DNA from: Pyrocephalus nanus
Taxonomy: Eukaryota > Chordata > Aves > Passeriformes > Tyrannidae
Reading direction: 5' to 3'
NCBI GenBank assembly: GCA_038380795.1
Contig: CM076269.1
Span: 3,534,001-3,598,000 of the forward strand
DNA: 64,000 bases
Made by a program: the position numbers and the translations under genes
Shown here: positions 27,301-40,200 of the stretch, piece after piece
Position numbering within the stretch: the stretch's first letter is position 1
Layout: every line of letters begins with the position of its first letter
Notes under the pieces: model-generated
Database searches by the model: none
Told to the model about the DNA's origin: nothing
Seen by the model: the letters and a program-made list of their open reading frames with translations, nothing else

Positions 27301-29048
27301 GAGGTGGAGATAATTCCCTGGAGACCCACCAGTGTAACGTAATAATTATATTTCGGTGCACCGAGATATCTGAGAAAACACTGAACTAATTTGTCAGGTT
27401 ACTGAAGTTTTTAGGATATTTTCAGAGTAAATGTATTACAATTAATACTGTCTTGTTCTTATTTATTTATTTATTTTTAAATAGGCCCGTGGGGGTTTTT
27501 CACTTAAGAGCTTCAGAAGCTCTATTTAACACCCCTTTCCCACCTTTTCCCAGATAAAATCTATATATCCTTTTGTATTCTCGGCTCTGGAAAAAACATT
27601 CCTTTCCTCCTAGATTAGTCCTGTCATCTGTGCATCTTGCTTTTATGGTTATAGATGATCTTATTAAAGATTGCATGAGTGGATGTGAAGCAGCATGCAT
27701 GGGTGCATTCAAGTCTTCTGGTTTTGTTAAATACTCTCTCTTGCCCCTTTCCAGAGATTTCTGCAACCTGTGATTTACTGGGCATCTGCAACAGGACTTG
27801 ACCTTAAGCAGTTTATAATTCAGATTTCATTCCATCCTTTCCTCACTGTGCTGCTGTCTGAAATTCTTGCTCTGTACCTGGCTGTGGCACAGTGAAGATG
27901 AGTCTTTCCTAATTCAGGTAGTTCAAGGCCAAAGGTTATCTGATTGCAGTAGCACAGAGTTGCACGCTGAGTACAGAAACAGCCTGAAGGGAGAGTTAAA
28001 CCTGTGGGTTCCATCTGTCCCAGCCCCATGCCTAGGTTATCCAGGCTGGATCTGTTTCAGAAGCATGTGCCTTGCACTACAGTGGAGGTGTACTCTCTGA
28101 CTCTGAATACGTGCTACATTCCTTTCTTAATTTCTGTAGAATGTTGTGATTGATTTTGATCCAGGGCATCCCTCCTATCTGTTTTGATATGATTGAATGA
28201 ACAAGATTGCCGGTAGTATTAGCATGCTTTCTGTCTTGATACATTCAGAAATGGTCCCATATGGAAGTTAATGTTTGCTAATTGTTTCCTTCTCTCTGGC
28301 CACTGTACTAATTGTTTCTAGAAGAGACAAATTTTTTAGTAGCTGCCGTGTTTGTGTGTTGATGGTGTAATTAGGATAACGTATTTCAGTAATATATTTC
28401 CATAATGACATGGTGAAGAAGGACTAGGTTTCTCTTTTGTAAGGGATTCTGGATAGATCACAACTGTTTGGTTTGGCAAGGACCTCTCTTGAATCCTTTA
28501 TATGTTACTGAAAGCAGAAGGAAACTCCCAAGTCCGCACTGAATTTCCACTGTCTGTAAACCAAGAGCTGCTTCACGATGCCCTGAGCTGTTTCCTCTCT
28601 TGCCTGTGTGGTGATAACTGCTGTGTATGTGTTTATGAGTGAGGCCAGAGCAGCCATGAGAGCAGGTAACCCCAGCCTTGCTCTCCACAGGTGCATTCCC
28701 ACCTGCCCAGAGCAGCACAACGTGGATGTGTCATGGACAATGGAAAGGCCGCTCCACGTGAGCAGCACACGCATTGTCATAGCCAAACAACAGTGGGGAA
28801 GTTCTAAATTCTTGAGTGGAAGGGATGGCCAGGTCGTGACTCGAGTGATTTGAGTGTCCTCATGGCACAAACTCTGGCAGATTTGGCTCACTGCAGCTAC
28901 CTTTGGGTAAAAGTAAAATCTTTCACATTACTGTATTGCCAGTGACAATGTAGAATCTGCACTTAGGTATGGATTCTCTCAGCCTTCCTGCAGAAATTTA
29001 TCCTTCCTAGTTCAGGAGTTAATTTCTTTCTCATTTTGATTTTCTCAG
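24336..29048. other. Intron immediately upstream of exon A
   Basis: Unique DNA. At 26680-27010 there is a TTA/TAAT-rich block (tttataagagctaaatatcc, atggatataatatttcccc, ggctaatggtaatttcagcc) resembling homeodomain-type conserved non-coding elements; this is an impression, not an alignment. The 126-codon frame at 25683-26063 is unrecognised and probably chance. Confidence 0.5.
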
Positions 29049-29143
29049 GTTCTCGAAGCCGGCACCAATGTTCTTGGATGATTCCTTCAGGAAATGGGCA
29101 CGAATCAGGGACTTTGTACCCCCCTTTGGAATTAAAGGACAAG
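29049..29143 (+). CDS. ST3GAL3: ST3GAL3 internal exon A (stem/catalytic-domain entry)
   Basis: Internal coding exon of a Golgi sialyltransferase that transfers Neu5Ac from CMP-Neu5Ac to the 3-position of terminal galactose on Gal-beta-1,3/4-GlcNAc chains. Seen: an AG acceptor at 29047-29048, one base completing a split Arg codon, 31 codons reading FSKPAPMFLDDSFRKW then ARIRDFVPPFGIKGQ, one trailing G, and a GTATGA donor at 29144. This matches about human residues 102-132 almost residue for residue (human has Glu where this has Asp in IRD), which separates it from the paralogues ST3GAL4 and ST3GAL6. Length is 95 bp, phase 2 in and phase 1 out. Human residue numbers come from my recollection of the protein. 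The preceding exon, ending ...AIFP with the first two bases of Arg, was not found in the first 29 kb. Confidence 0.95.
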
Positions 29144-30714
29144 GTATGAATGAGAGCTGTCGGAGAAGAAGGTGGTTTTGCAGATGTTTGCCCCATTTTG
29201 TTTTTCTGTTTTGAGAACTTAGGTGTCCCCTTGAGCTCAGGGGTTTTTTTCCCCCTGTTTGAGAGAAATACTGTACATGTAACTCACAGAACCCCAGAAG
29301 GGTTTTCACAGCTGGAATGTGGACCCCAGAGGCTGATCTGAGGGAAGATGGTGTAGTACATGCAGAAAGTCAGTGCAACAATGGCAATTTAGACCTACCT
29401 GCTCATTCTGGAAGAAACATTTTGACACTGACTGCCAGAGAATCTTGTTGCACCTTTGCTGACAGCAGCTGAGAGTTCAAACTGACTTAAACAACCTTTA
29501 GGTCAGTAATTCTCTGAAGAAGAGGAAAGATGCCTCGGGGTTGACCACTGAAACAAATCTTCATTTTCTTCTCATAGCATTTTATAGCTGGGCTAATTAT
29601 TGACTTATATAACAAATAGGAAATGTCTGTTGAGATGCTTTGGTGATGATTTGCAATATGTCCTGTCCTCCAGCTGAGTGTCACAGCAGGAGCTGTGTCT
29701 CAGGTGTGCCGTGGGAAGGCAGGGGTGATGCTGGTGGTCACGAGATGGGGGCCAGTAGCCCAGCCAGCAGATGATCTGTTCTGTGGGTGACAGGCTCCTG
29801 GCTATCCCACATGTGCTATCAAAGGCCTCTCTGGGTGAGTGGTGGTGAGCAGAAGGCTTGTGCTCACTGTAGTGATTTGCTGCAGACTTTCCGAAGTCCA
29901 GCGCGTTTATTAAGAAACGTTGGTTGCTTTGCATCAACTTGCAGGATTTTTATTCTGCTGACAAACTCACAGATAGAGATAGCCCCCATGGGAACTGAAA
30001 TATCTGGTGGAGAAGGGGCAGCAGCCACAGAAGGCCTGGGTCTGTTTCTCTGCCTGGAAGCAGGTGTGGCAGTTGTCAGAACAATCTCTGATGAAATCAA
30101 AAGGCTCTGCTGACAAATTGCTTTTGGCTTGCATCAGTTCCCTTCTTTGTTTTGTCCATTCCTTGTCCAGTCGGTCTTTTGCAGCTCAATCGGAAACTAA
30201 TTGCTGTCCTCTAATTTAGCCAGCAAAGGACTCGCAGTGGCAGCACAAGTGAGGGGCTGCGGTGACCACAGGAGGGCTTGTCCCCTTCTAACCAAGCACA
30301 CAAGGTGTACAAAGCCAGGGCAAGCTGACTGACCGTCCTGGAGGTGGGATTTGCAGATTACACATGATGTCAGCCAGACCTAACAAAAATCATTGCATTA
30401 AACGGAATCCAAGTGGAGAAATTCACCAAAAGGGAATGACGGAACAGCTCTGGCAGCCTTCTCCCTGGGTTTGCTGCCAGCTTGTATCACCACTGCAATG
30501 TTATGTAAATCTGGTGTTTTATATTGGATTTCCTCAGTTAAAAAGAGAAATGAGAAATTGCCATTATTTAAACGGCTGTGAGCTGAAGCCACGGGATGGA
30601 AACCGTTGAATAGGTTATTTTTTTAACACCCTCCTGGGACTGAACTTTGTGCCAAGTTTCAGTCTGGAGCAAGTTCTGTGTGTGGGAGGGTTGCATTATA
30701 AATCTGTGCAGCCC

Positions 30715-31003
30715 AGGATTTCTAATGGCCGCGCTGACAGGCCGTGAGTCCTCGCGATGCGAATGGCGCCCTTTCATGTTACACATCACTTGGAATTCTT
30801 GCATCAGTCTTTTCTGGCTGTCCCATGGGACGCATTCGGCCTCAGCCGAGTGATTGGATGATGGGATCAGCACCTCATTAGGGCTTTCAGTCAGGGCAAT
30901 CTAATGATATCCAAAACAACTGACCCAGGCAGGCAGCGTGGAGCTCGGTCACCTGGCGGTGCGAGGTGAAGGCTCTCAGAGCTGGGATGTGCATGGGAAA
31001 ACG
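30715..31003. promoter_or_regulatory. CpG-rich intronic segment, candidate regulatory element
   Basis: About 15 CpG dinucleotides in ~290 bp, against a background of one every 100 bp or more in the surrounding intron. The core is 30729-30770 (gccgcgctgac, ctcgcgatgcgaatggcgcc). It lies about 1.6 kb downstream of exon A. It is not long or GC-rich enough for a classical promoter island. The call rests on composition only; function (enhancer, alternative promoter, or just unmethylated relic) is inference. Confidence 0.35.
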
Positions 31004-32935
31004 AGTAGTCAGGGTGGCTAGGAAAGTGTGGAGAGATGTGGCTGTGTTGAAACAGATGGGGCAGGAGTTCTGCTCTGTGCATTAGGCAGCCCCATGACAC
31101 CGTCAGCTGAGATTTCCAGCGTGCATCACACTGGGAAGGGTGGTTGGTGCTTGTAGACAACGACTGTAGCTGAGATGGTAATGGAGGGATCTTGCTGAGA
31201 ACTTTGGTGAATAACACCTGGTGTTTTAAAGTCGCTGTGCTCTATTCCAAGTGCAAAATGGCTTGTGTGTGTGTAAAATACAGCTACAAGCTGAGCTTGC
31301 TTACAATAATGCTGCATGTTTCAAGAAACTTCTAGAAACTGTAGCTTGAAAGTACCAAAAGTTATGAAATCAAGGGATTCTTAGCAGCTTTCACTTTTTA
31401 AAGTTTCTCTCTGTTCTTCAGGCTCTTACCTACATTTTGCTTTGCTTTGTCTCTGAATGAAAAGCTGAACAAAATCCTTTTTCACCCACCGCTTGGTGTT
31501 TACTGGTCCAAGAAAGAACAATTCCAAGATTGCCAGAATGACTCTTTGCAATCTTCAGGGGAAAGCAGCTTTTGAGGAGCAGTGCCTACTGGGCTGCACT
31601 AATTTGGAATAACACGTCTGTATAAATTACATGCAAAAGAGTAGAAATGGCTCCGAAATTTTCAGGGCAGGGCTACTGCTCTTTAAAGGTTATCATATCA
31701 AGTAGAAGGCAGTATGCTGATCATTTTGACACAGTTCATCAGAGATCTTCATTTTGTTCAATGAGAATCTGATTGCAAAGACAGTTCTTCCATCTCCAGA
31801 TGCTACGAAGTACTCGGTACAACACAGAACGTTTAACAGAGTTTCTTTGTGAGAGATTGCTCGCTCCTTTACTCCACTGGTCATTTTCTGATTTGTCCAT
31901 CAGCCCAGGCAAGGGGGTTTTATGGGCCATTCTCTCTCAGCAAGAGCATTTGTGTGTAGAAGCCGTCAAGGGGAACGTGGTCTTGAATAGGAAAGTTTTT
32001 GGACTTTGCCTCAAATGCTGCTGGATCTGAAAGGGACTGTTGCAGTAGGAATTGCAGCAGTCAGATTGGAAACTGCTGCTGTTGTCAGGTAACAACCTTA
32101 GTGATTGCTTGTGTGCTAAATGAAAGAGGCACAGAAAATAGGCAGGTGGCAACCCTGCTGTTTGATGAGCAGGGCTTTTTGGGATAAGGCAAGTGGCACG
32201 GAATCTTTTGCAAACTCTGAACAGTGCTTGTGAGAGTCCTCTACAAGGTATTAGAAATAGATGAAGAGGAATTTAGGAGCAGCAGTCATACCTGTTTCTT
32301 AATCTGTCCTAAATGGGCAGAGTTTTAGTTCACCAAAGATTTGGATGATGGATTGATCCTGATTACTTGATCCTAATACTCAGCAACCTGGGATAAAAGG
32401 AGCTGAGAACTCTCAGGAGTGTTGAGGCTGATCCAGCAGATTGAAGGTGTCATTGCCTTCATCAGAGATGTTTGTAGCCCTTGTGGAAACTCTGGCTTTC
32501 TCTGTGTGCAGAGAATAGGGGGAGTAATAGATTTGGAGAGGTGGGAAGAGGTGTTAGGTTTTGATGCCATGAAGGGTCACTACCAGTATCTAGTTTGGCT
32601 TTCCATGCAACAGTGGGTCTAGGTTTTGCCCAGTGATTTCTGCAGCTGGCTATGGAGGTTATCTTTCAGAATCTGGATCAAGATTTTCTAAATGAAGAAT
32701 GACTGTGTTGCCAAACAGGCCAGTGTCACGTCTGACTGCAGTTACTTTAAAAAAAGGAGATGCTTTTGCCACGTAGAGCTTGTTGTCTCCCACTATGTGA
32801 CTTACAGAGTCTGGAAATGGGATGGGCCACTGTAAGTGCTTGGAAATGATGACTGCATCGCTATTAATAAATAAAATGGTTGTCCTCTGGTCCTGAAGGC
32901 TGTTGAGCTCATTGTTCAAACAGATTAACTCCCTG

Positions 32936-32950
32936 CCCCCCCCCCCCCCC
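32936..32950. repeat. 15-nt C tract
   Basis: Fifteen consecutive C followed by aaaacag. C/G homopolymers of this length are much rarer than A/T ones; the opposite strand is a G run able to form a quadruplex only intermolecularly or by slippage. Length may be a sequencing estimate. Confidence 0.93.
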
Positions 32951-35180
32951 AAAACAGAGTGGTTATGTCCAGGCTTCCTATCAAGAAAGGTCACTGGCCT
33001 CTATTAGCCTGTGAATGCGTGAGAATTTTAGAGGAGGATATTTGTTGGCCCTGGTGAACACATCTGGGACTGTGCTAACCTTTTAATAGTATGGACTTGT
33101 GTGGGACAGCGTGGGCCCGTGCCCTGCTGCCAGTTTGTTTATTAGTGTGTGTATAGCCAAAGTGGGGAACATGGTGAAATTGGTCAGCCCTGAGTTGTCA
33201 AGAAGAGCAAACTGTAACAAGAAGTTGGAACTCTAAAAGCTATAAGTGTCAGAATGTCCTGTGGGGGACAGCTCAGGCTGCCGAGCACCCTCCTGTGTCC
33301 CAGGCTATTGTTTTGGCATTAACTGGGATGTTGGAGTGCCTCCCATGTTTCACCATGTGCGGGGACCTCATTTCCTTGTAGGAACTCTTCTTTCCCAGCA
33401 CCCACCAAGGCTGCTGTTGCAGCTTTTTTCAGTGAGGGGCAAGGAGACTGTGGCAATCTCAGGCTCTTAAGTGAGCGATGTGGAGATTGTTAAAAAATTG
33501 AAATTGAAATTTCTTCTTTAGCAGTGCACTGTCAGTGTAGTTATGGAGGTATGAACATGCACGTGCTGTCCACATAGTTACAGAGACCCTCTAGCACGTA
33601 CACTGCTTTCAGGGTTAAATTTGTCAATGAATAAGCAATGGAAAAATTGTTTATAGTGCTAGTGAGATTATTAATCCCAGAGGGCCTCCTCCCCAAATTT
33701 ACCTCTGTAGCTAAAGCAAAAGGAAAGAGTTATTTGGAGAAGGGCAACAAACAAGACTGGAGAAATACCTGACTATTAATAGAATTTCTCAGTACATGTG
33801 GTTTGAAGAATATAAAAGGCTTTCATAAGAAAGAGTAGCTAGTATCTGGCATCTTCTCCATGTAATGACGATGGAAGAGTTGCTGTAGTTGTGTTTTTTT
33901 TTTTAACCTAAGTGAAAACATATGGCACAGCATGCACTAAAAAACTAAACAGACATGATCCATGTAGTATATCTTCCATGCATTTAGTCAGTAGTTGTGT
34001 CAGTGCTTAGCAATAATTATAGGTCTTCACTTCCACCTTTGTTCCTGCTCAGTTGTTTTCAGCAGAGAGGCTGCTTTGTTGGCCCTGAATCAGTTTGCCT
34101 TTGAAGGTGATAGTTATTTGTTAGGGAGTGATTCTCTTGTCACCATCTTACAGGATTTCCCTCCCGCCAGGAATCTAGAAAGCAATTTCTTCCCCGTGGC
34201 GATAAGAGAATATCGAGAACACGTTTCAAGTGCTGCAGTTTTTAGCAAATGTAGTATGAACTGCTGGCTAGGAGGCTTTGAATATTCATTTGGTACAGGA
34301 GGGACATCTGGAATCGGTGACAAAGGAATTAAGTCTTTGTCCAGACCACCAATGCTAATGAATGTATTGTGCAACGATTAACTGTATTTGTACTCGGTTT
34401 TATTTGGATGTTTCCTTCTGTGTTGGTGCTTCTGGGAAGAACCGTGGTTCAGTGCTGCTTAGCAGTGTTTTCACTGGTCTCGTGGGGCAGAGGTCATTCA
34501 TCTCCAGTAAAACTGTTGAGTTTTCAGGCGTGCAAAAGTTGGCATATCACAGTGTTACTGGGAGAAAATCTACTCTCTTTTTTCCTGCGTGTTCTTTTCT
34601 TGCATAGCTTTTACATCGACTTTCTTGGCACGAGCAACGCTTTATCTCTGAGAAAACATGTTCGGTTGGACATGACAATTTTAATTTACAGCTGACTCAA
34701 AGGAAAACTGTCAGAAAATTAGCTCTTTTCCAACCTACTCCTCTAGCTCTTTAGAGAGACTGGAGTGCCACATGCAGACACCTTCCCTACATTTGACTGG
34801 GTCTGAATGAGTTGTTTCTTTTCTGTTCTAATTCTCCATTCTTGTCCTTATTTTGTTAGTGGTGCTCTGTTGTACAGATGATTTTCTTACTATGAGCCTT
34901 TTTTTGATCTTCGTGTGTTCTTCCTCTAACAAATAAGCAAGAAGCACAAGCATGTATAACCATTAGTTCTATTCAGAGTAGGTATTAACACAAGATTGTT
35001 GTTTCTTCCTGAGTTTGAAGCAGATTTCTGAACTAGTTTCCACTAGAATTTTGCATTTGACCAAAATTGGTAATAGTTGCCATTATCACGTGGGAATATA
35101 GATATAAAAATGCTGCTGTTTCCCCAGGGAATTTGGCTGATTTTATAGCCTCAAGAAATTAAATGAGATGTTTGAAAGGG

Positions 35181-35199
35181 AAAAAAAAAAAAAAAAAAA
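35181..35199. repeat. 19-nt A tract
   Basis: Uninterrupted A run after gaaaggg and before gaaagtttc, in the intron between exons A and B. Confidence 0.95.
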
Positions 35200-36765
35200 G
35201 AAAGTTTCAGAAAAGGTGGAGGACCCGCTTTTTGTTGTCGAATAAAGCCTCTAAAGGGAGTTGTACTGTGAATTTTAAAGTTAAATCAACTTCCATTCTT
35301 GTGCTCTCCTGATGAAAGTAAAACCCTCTCGTGCAGTCCCTTATTTCAATCAAAACTGATGCTTTGTTTCTGAGTGTGCCTAAAGAACAGCCCCTTTCCC
35401 AACCCACTGAGAAGGGAAAGGTGCCCCAGGGAGACTCAAACCTCAAGTGTGCCGTTAATTGGGTGACTCCGCATTGGAGTTCGTCACAGAAGTCTTGAAG
35501 TGCAATTGAGACACGGATATTATTCCTCTCTTTTACCTCCCAGAGGGAAAAGCAAGTCTCCTCTGGCTGTTGGGTTTTGAAGTGCCACTTCTTAATGCTT
35601 CTGCAAGGGTCAGAAGAATTAGGAATCACTGTCGTAGCTGTTGAGTTTTTTGGCCTTGAAGACACTGCTTGGCCACCTGTGAAGGGTCAAAAAAATGCAG
35701 CAATGAAGGGAAGAACAGCCCTCTGTAACAACTGTATTATTTTCCTGCTTGTCTTCAACCAGCATATTGTGAATCTTTCAAGGACCGCTTTTATTTGGCG
35801 TGAATTCTCCTGTTTTACAGGCATTATTGCTTCCTGTGCATTGAACTTGAGTTTGGATCAAAATGGTTAATGCACGGTTATTGCAAAATGTTGCCCCGTT
35901 TTTTTGGCATAATTGTTTTTTAAATTAATGTTCCAACTTTCCAAGCCGTGGGATTATGTTGGGAACTAAGCTTGTGTTCTGAAAAAACAAACTCTTGGTT
36001 GTGAAGAAAAGCTTGGAAAAAAAAAAAAAAAATCCCCAAAGGCTCCAAAACGACGATGTAAATGAAGAGTCCAAATGTTATGTATTTTATTTATATCTTG
36101 ATATAAAAAAAGGCCTTAAGGGCTTTCTGGAGCTTACATTTAACGCATGCCAGGTTCTTCTAAAATTGCTAGAGAGGGTACCATGCGTGTTCAGTCTTTT
36201 TTTCTTTTCTTTTGCTTTGAGTTTTGTGCCTATGCAACACTATATGCCTCTTGTCTTAATGCCATTAAAAATCATCAATGGAATTACTGGGATATTTGGG
36301 GGAGTGGCAGTTTTAAGTCCTGTTGTTAGTATAGTGTATCTCAAGTAAACCACCTAAATCTGGTACAGCTAATGACCTCAAGAAAACCACTCTTGTGTTT
36401 ACACACAGGTTTTGATTTGGGGACAGATTACTCAGTTGTCTTTGAGAGCCAGTTCACATGGGGGTTTTTTTGGTTTTTTTTTTTTAATTTTTTTTTACTG
36501 CTAAGTTCAGGAAGTCTTTGTAGCTGCTTTTTTTCCTGCTTAGACCTTTTAAAGTTAGCTGATCAACAATATATAGAAGTGGTGCAGGGAATTTCAGACA
36601 CATTGTGATACCTGTTGTAATCAGGGGATTCCCAGCTTCACTAAAATGGAAATAATGCTGTGTGTGTCTGTAGCTGGACTTGGTGTTTCTGGAAGAGAGC
36701 TGGAGAACAGGATACGTGGTAAGACTTGGGTCCATGGCCTTGTGCTGGGCACCAGGGTGGGAAAT

Positions 36766-37282
36766 CAGAGTGGGTCAGGTTGGAAGGGACCACAGTGGGT
36801 CACCTGGTCCCACCTCCCTGCTCCAGCAGGGTCATCCCAGAGCACATGGCACGGGATTGTGTCCAGACAGTTCTTGAATATCTCCAGTGAGGGAGACTCT
36901 GCAGCCTCTCTGGGCAACCTGTTCCAGTGCACGGTCACTGCACAGTAAAGAAGTTCTTCCTCATGTTCAGGTGGAACTCCCTGGGCTTCAGTTTCTGCCT
37001 TGTGGCCTCCTGTCCCACTGCTTGGCACCACTGAGCAAAGCCTGGTCCATCCTCTTGGCCTTTCAGACGTTGATGAAGTCCCCCCTCAAGGCTGAACAGG
37101 CCCAGCTCTCTCAGCCTTTCCTCATAAGAGAGATGCTCCAGTCCCTAAATCATCTTTGTTGCTCTCTGCTGGATTCCCTCCAGGAGCTCCATGTCTCTCT
37201 TGTCCTGAGGAGCCCAGAACTGGAGACAGCACTCCAGATGCAGCCTCACTAGGGCAGAGTAGAGGGGCAGAATCACCTCCCT
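36766..37282 (-). mobile_element. CR1 LINE 3'-end fragment, antisense
   Basis: A long, well-preserved antisense CR1: gtcaggttggaagggaccac, agtgggtcacctggtccc, ctccctgctccagcaggg, agttcttgaatatctccag, ctctgggcaacctgttccag, aagttcttcctcatgttcag, gtggaactccctgggc, ccttgtggcctcctgtccc, ggctgaacaggcccagctct, ctcagcctttcctcataaga, gatgctccagtccctaaatc, cccagaactggagacagc and gcagagtagaggggcag. These are the standard order of CR1 landmarks. Sense strand is minus, with the 3' end at 36766. It sits in the intron between exons A and B. The open frames at 36765-37031 (-) and 36887-37252 (+) belong to it. Confidence 0.95.
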
Positions 37283-40200
37283 TCACTTAAAGCAAAGATC
37301 ATTCATCAAAAGATGTAAAAAGCCTTGATGTAAAAGTTCATTTCTTAGCTCCCATATAGAGGGAGATCTTAAGGTAAGAAAATTCTGAAGGAGGAACTTT
37401 ATACAGAGATGAACATTCAGGTAGTGTGTATAAAAAAAAAAAAGTGTATTCACTAGGCTTGTGCTTAACAGCTTTTTTTTAAAACATTGCAATTTGTTTA
37501 ATCCATAGCATTGGTGGTGTTCAGTTTTCTCTCCCCATGAAGCTGGCACACATGTGGCATTCTGTTATCGTGGGACGGGGACCTGTGCGTGGAATCTCCT
37601 GGGGTGCTTCAGGGATGTCACCCAACCTCACTCTGGGCAGTCTATTCCCAGAAGCTGATGCTGATAACCAGTACCCTGCAGAAGCGATGGCAGCTGGGTG
37701 ACCACCTATGGAGGTGGGCACTGGCCATGGCTCAGAGAGTGAACACACAGAACTGCAGCAGCACAATGTCCCCTGACCCTAATGCACAGTCTACAGATAC
37801 TTGCTGCTGGCAGTAAGGGCACGTGGACTTGCCGTTTTTTGAGGAAGATGGCTGGTATAGAAAACTTGAAAAATTACAGCCTCTTCTCTTGGCTACTTGA
37901 GCATCCCAGTGTGCCTGCTTTCTAGGCAAGACCCTGCGAGGTGCCTGCAGCAACCCTCGGGGGGGGAAAGGTCTCCCATCTTTTTTTAACGATACAAGCA
38001 AGAAGCTTGTACATTAGAAACAACAATTTTAAGTGTTGTTGACATTTACGCTGAAGGTCTTTTCCACTCCTTCACGTAAATAACAGAGAAAAAGGCTAGA
38101 ATCGAGATTTAGGCTTGTTCTCACTGTGTGGTCACTGCCTGCCTGATTTCTAACTATTTACTTTTACTTTTTCCAAATGTCTGAAAATTTCGGGGTCAAC
38201 CTGAAGTCAAGATGTACTTGGGTTCAGAGAAATCATGCAGTCCTGGGCTGGCTTTTGAATCTTCTGATGATATAAGGCAAAGTTGATAGAATATGTCAAG
38301 ATAACTCAGGATTCTTAGATAAATGCAGTCAACTCCTCTAGATGGGAGGAAAAATGTGCAGAGGCTTCTTTGTTTTTATAGTAATAGTGTATGCATAGTG
38401 GCTGATAGATGAATGGGGTTAAATAATCTCCCACACTCCCCAGTGAGCTAAATTCTCCATGACAAGAAAATAATAAACAAGCTATGGCTGCAGAAAACTT
38501 CAGTAGATTGCTTGCCATAGTGATGTGTTCATTATTTAATAATGAGAGAAAGTGAGGGTGAAAATGCAGGATATTGACGTTCATTTCCATTAATTTGTCA
38601 TTAAAGTGTACCAGACATATGTGAAGAACACAGAAGTCAAGAGGGCTGTCCAAAGATGAGACCTTTTGCAGAGGACTCCTTGTCTAAGAGCCAAAGGCCT
38701 TATTCTGTTCCTAGTTATGTCGCTTATACTTGCCTCGTGTACTTCAGCAAGTTTGATTCTCTCAGAGTATAAAGATTTTTGCTGCTTTCAAAAATGAGAA
38801 CAGGTGGAGGACCTGAAAATGTGAATTCAGGAGCAGGCACATGTGTTCACGTGAGTGTGTGTGTGTATATGTATCACCTTAGAGCCTTTGACTTGCAGGA
38901 GCTGTAGAAAAGCCACATATTTTTACTGTTGGAATGAGTTCTAGAAGCTCCTTCTGGAGGAGGTCTTGTCTTTCCATCCTGGTGCCAGAGGCAAGGGGCC
39001 AAGTGCAAATGCCCACCTCAGCAGCAGTGCAGTGAACATCTAGTAAAGTTCCAGCTCATCCAGAAAGACTTTCTGCCTCTCCCCTGCCCCAGCCCAGGAC
39101 AATTCCTGTTAGTGCTTGCAGCTCCTGGCTCCAGTGAGGGGGCTAAACTAGATGAACTCGGTGCCATGTTCATTCCTGCTGTTAAGTGGGCACTTGGCAG
39201 TGAAGTACTTTTATTGAGCTTCATCCAGCAGTTTTGAATGATAACGCTGTGATTTGTGCAGCTTCCAAACCTTTTGGATGCCGTGGGTTGTTGGACTGTG
39301 GGGGCTGCTGGAGAGATGTCTCCTGTTGGGCCATTCATGATCTGTGCTGAGTGTTCTATATTGTTGTTAGTTTTGTTTGCTTTTTCCTCTCTGGATGATG
39401 GGAATGGGAAGCATCTCTTTTCCAAATACTGCCATAGCCACTCCTAAAGGAGTTGTATTTGATTCCTGAGCGTTCACTACGAAGGCATTACTAATTAGCT
39501 GGCATGAGGAGGAAACCCGAATTATGTGAGTGCATTACTCAGCTGTATTATTTTAATGTGCTTTTTAAAATAGTCTATCGGATGGTCTCCAAGTAGTGCA
39601 GGGTGTGACCTGTGGGTGGTAGAGCAAACCTGGCATAACAAAGGCTTTGGTGATGGGAGGTTGCAGCCCTTGGCATGCAATCCTTTGATCTCCTTTCTGA
39701 GACTGTGGGAAAACAAGGACAGTAACACATACTGTCCAGTAAGAGTCAGTGTATGAGACAAGCCAAGGAGAGGACTGTGGCATGGTGCCATTAGAGGTCG
39801 CAGCAACCTGTGGCAGATTTAGGAAAATAGCATTCCTGTTGGAGGAGGGGAGCCTGCTGCCTATGCATCAAAAGAAATTCCTCACATGAAGGAAAATTAA
39901 ACAACACCACTATTTTGTTATCAAAGTAAATTGCTCTTACCCTTATAAATTGTCTCTTCCCTTACTCCACTCCCGATTATGATCTTCTGAAAGTAATCAC
40001 ACTTCTCAGCTTGTGATGGTTGGCAGGGCCTGTCACTGATACCGTGTCAAAAACTTCCCCAAATCTCAAAGTAACTGTCAGAGTTTTCTTTTTATCACCT
40101 TCATTTGTCTGCCTTGTGTGTCTCACCAGCCCGTTGTCAGGTTCAGAGATGTTTGGCCCATGGATTGCCTCGAGCTGCTGTGTTGGTCCCACACAGTCCC

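Larger units (their letters stand above)
29144..36765. other. Intron A-B, first part
   Basis: Starts at the exon A donor. Holds the CpG-rich segment at 30.7 kb, a C tract at 32936 and an A tract at 35181. Frames up to 152 codons (35207-35665, minus) have no recognisable domain. Confidence 0.55.

Noticed and set aside
33722..33830. Possible old CR1 fragment (ggagaagggcaacaaacaag)
   Set aside because: Only one short word fits; the rest does not follow the consensus order.
35207..35665. 152-codon minus-strand frame as a nested gene
   Set aside because: No known domain, no promoter or splice evidence, and its stop side runs next to a poly-A tract; best read as chance.
36887..37252. 121-codon open frame on + as a gene
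   Set aside because: It lies wholly inside an antisense CR1 3' end.
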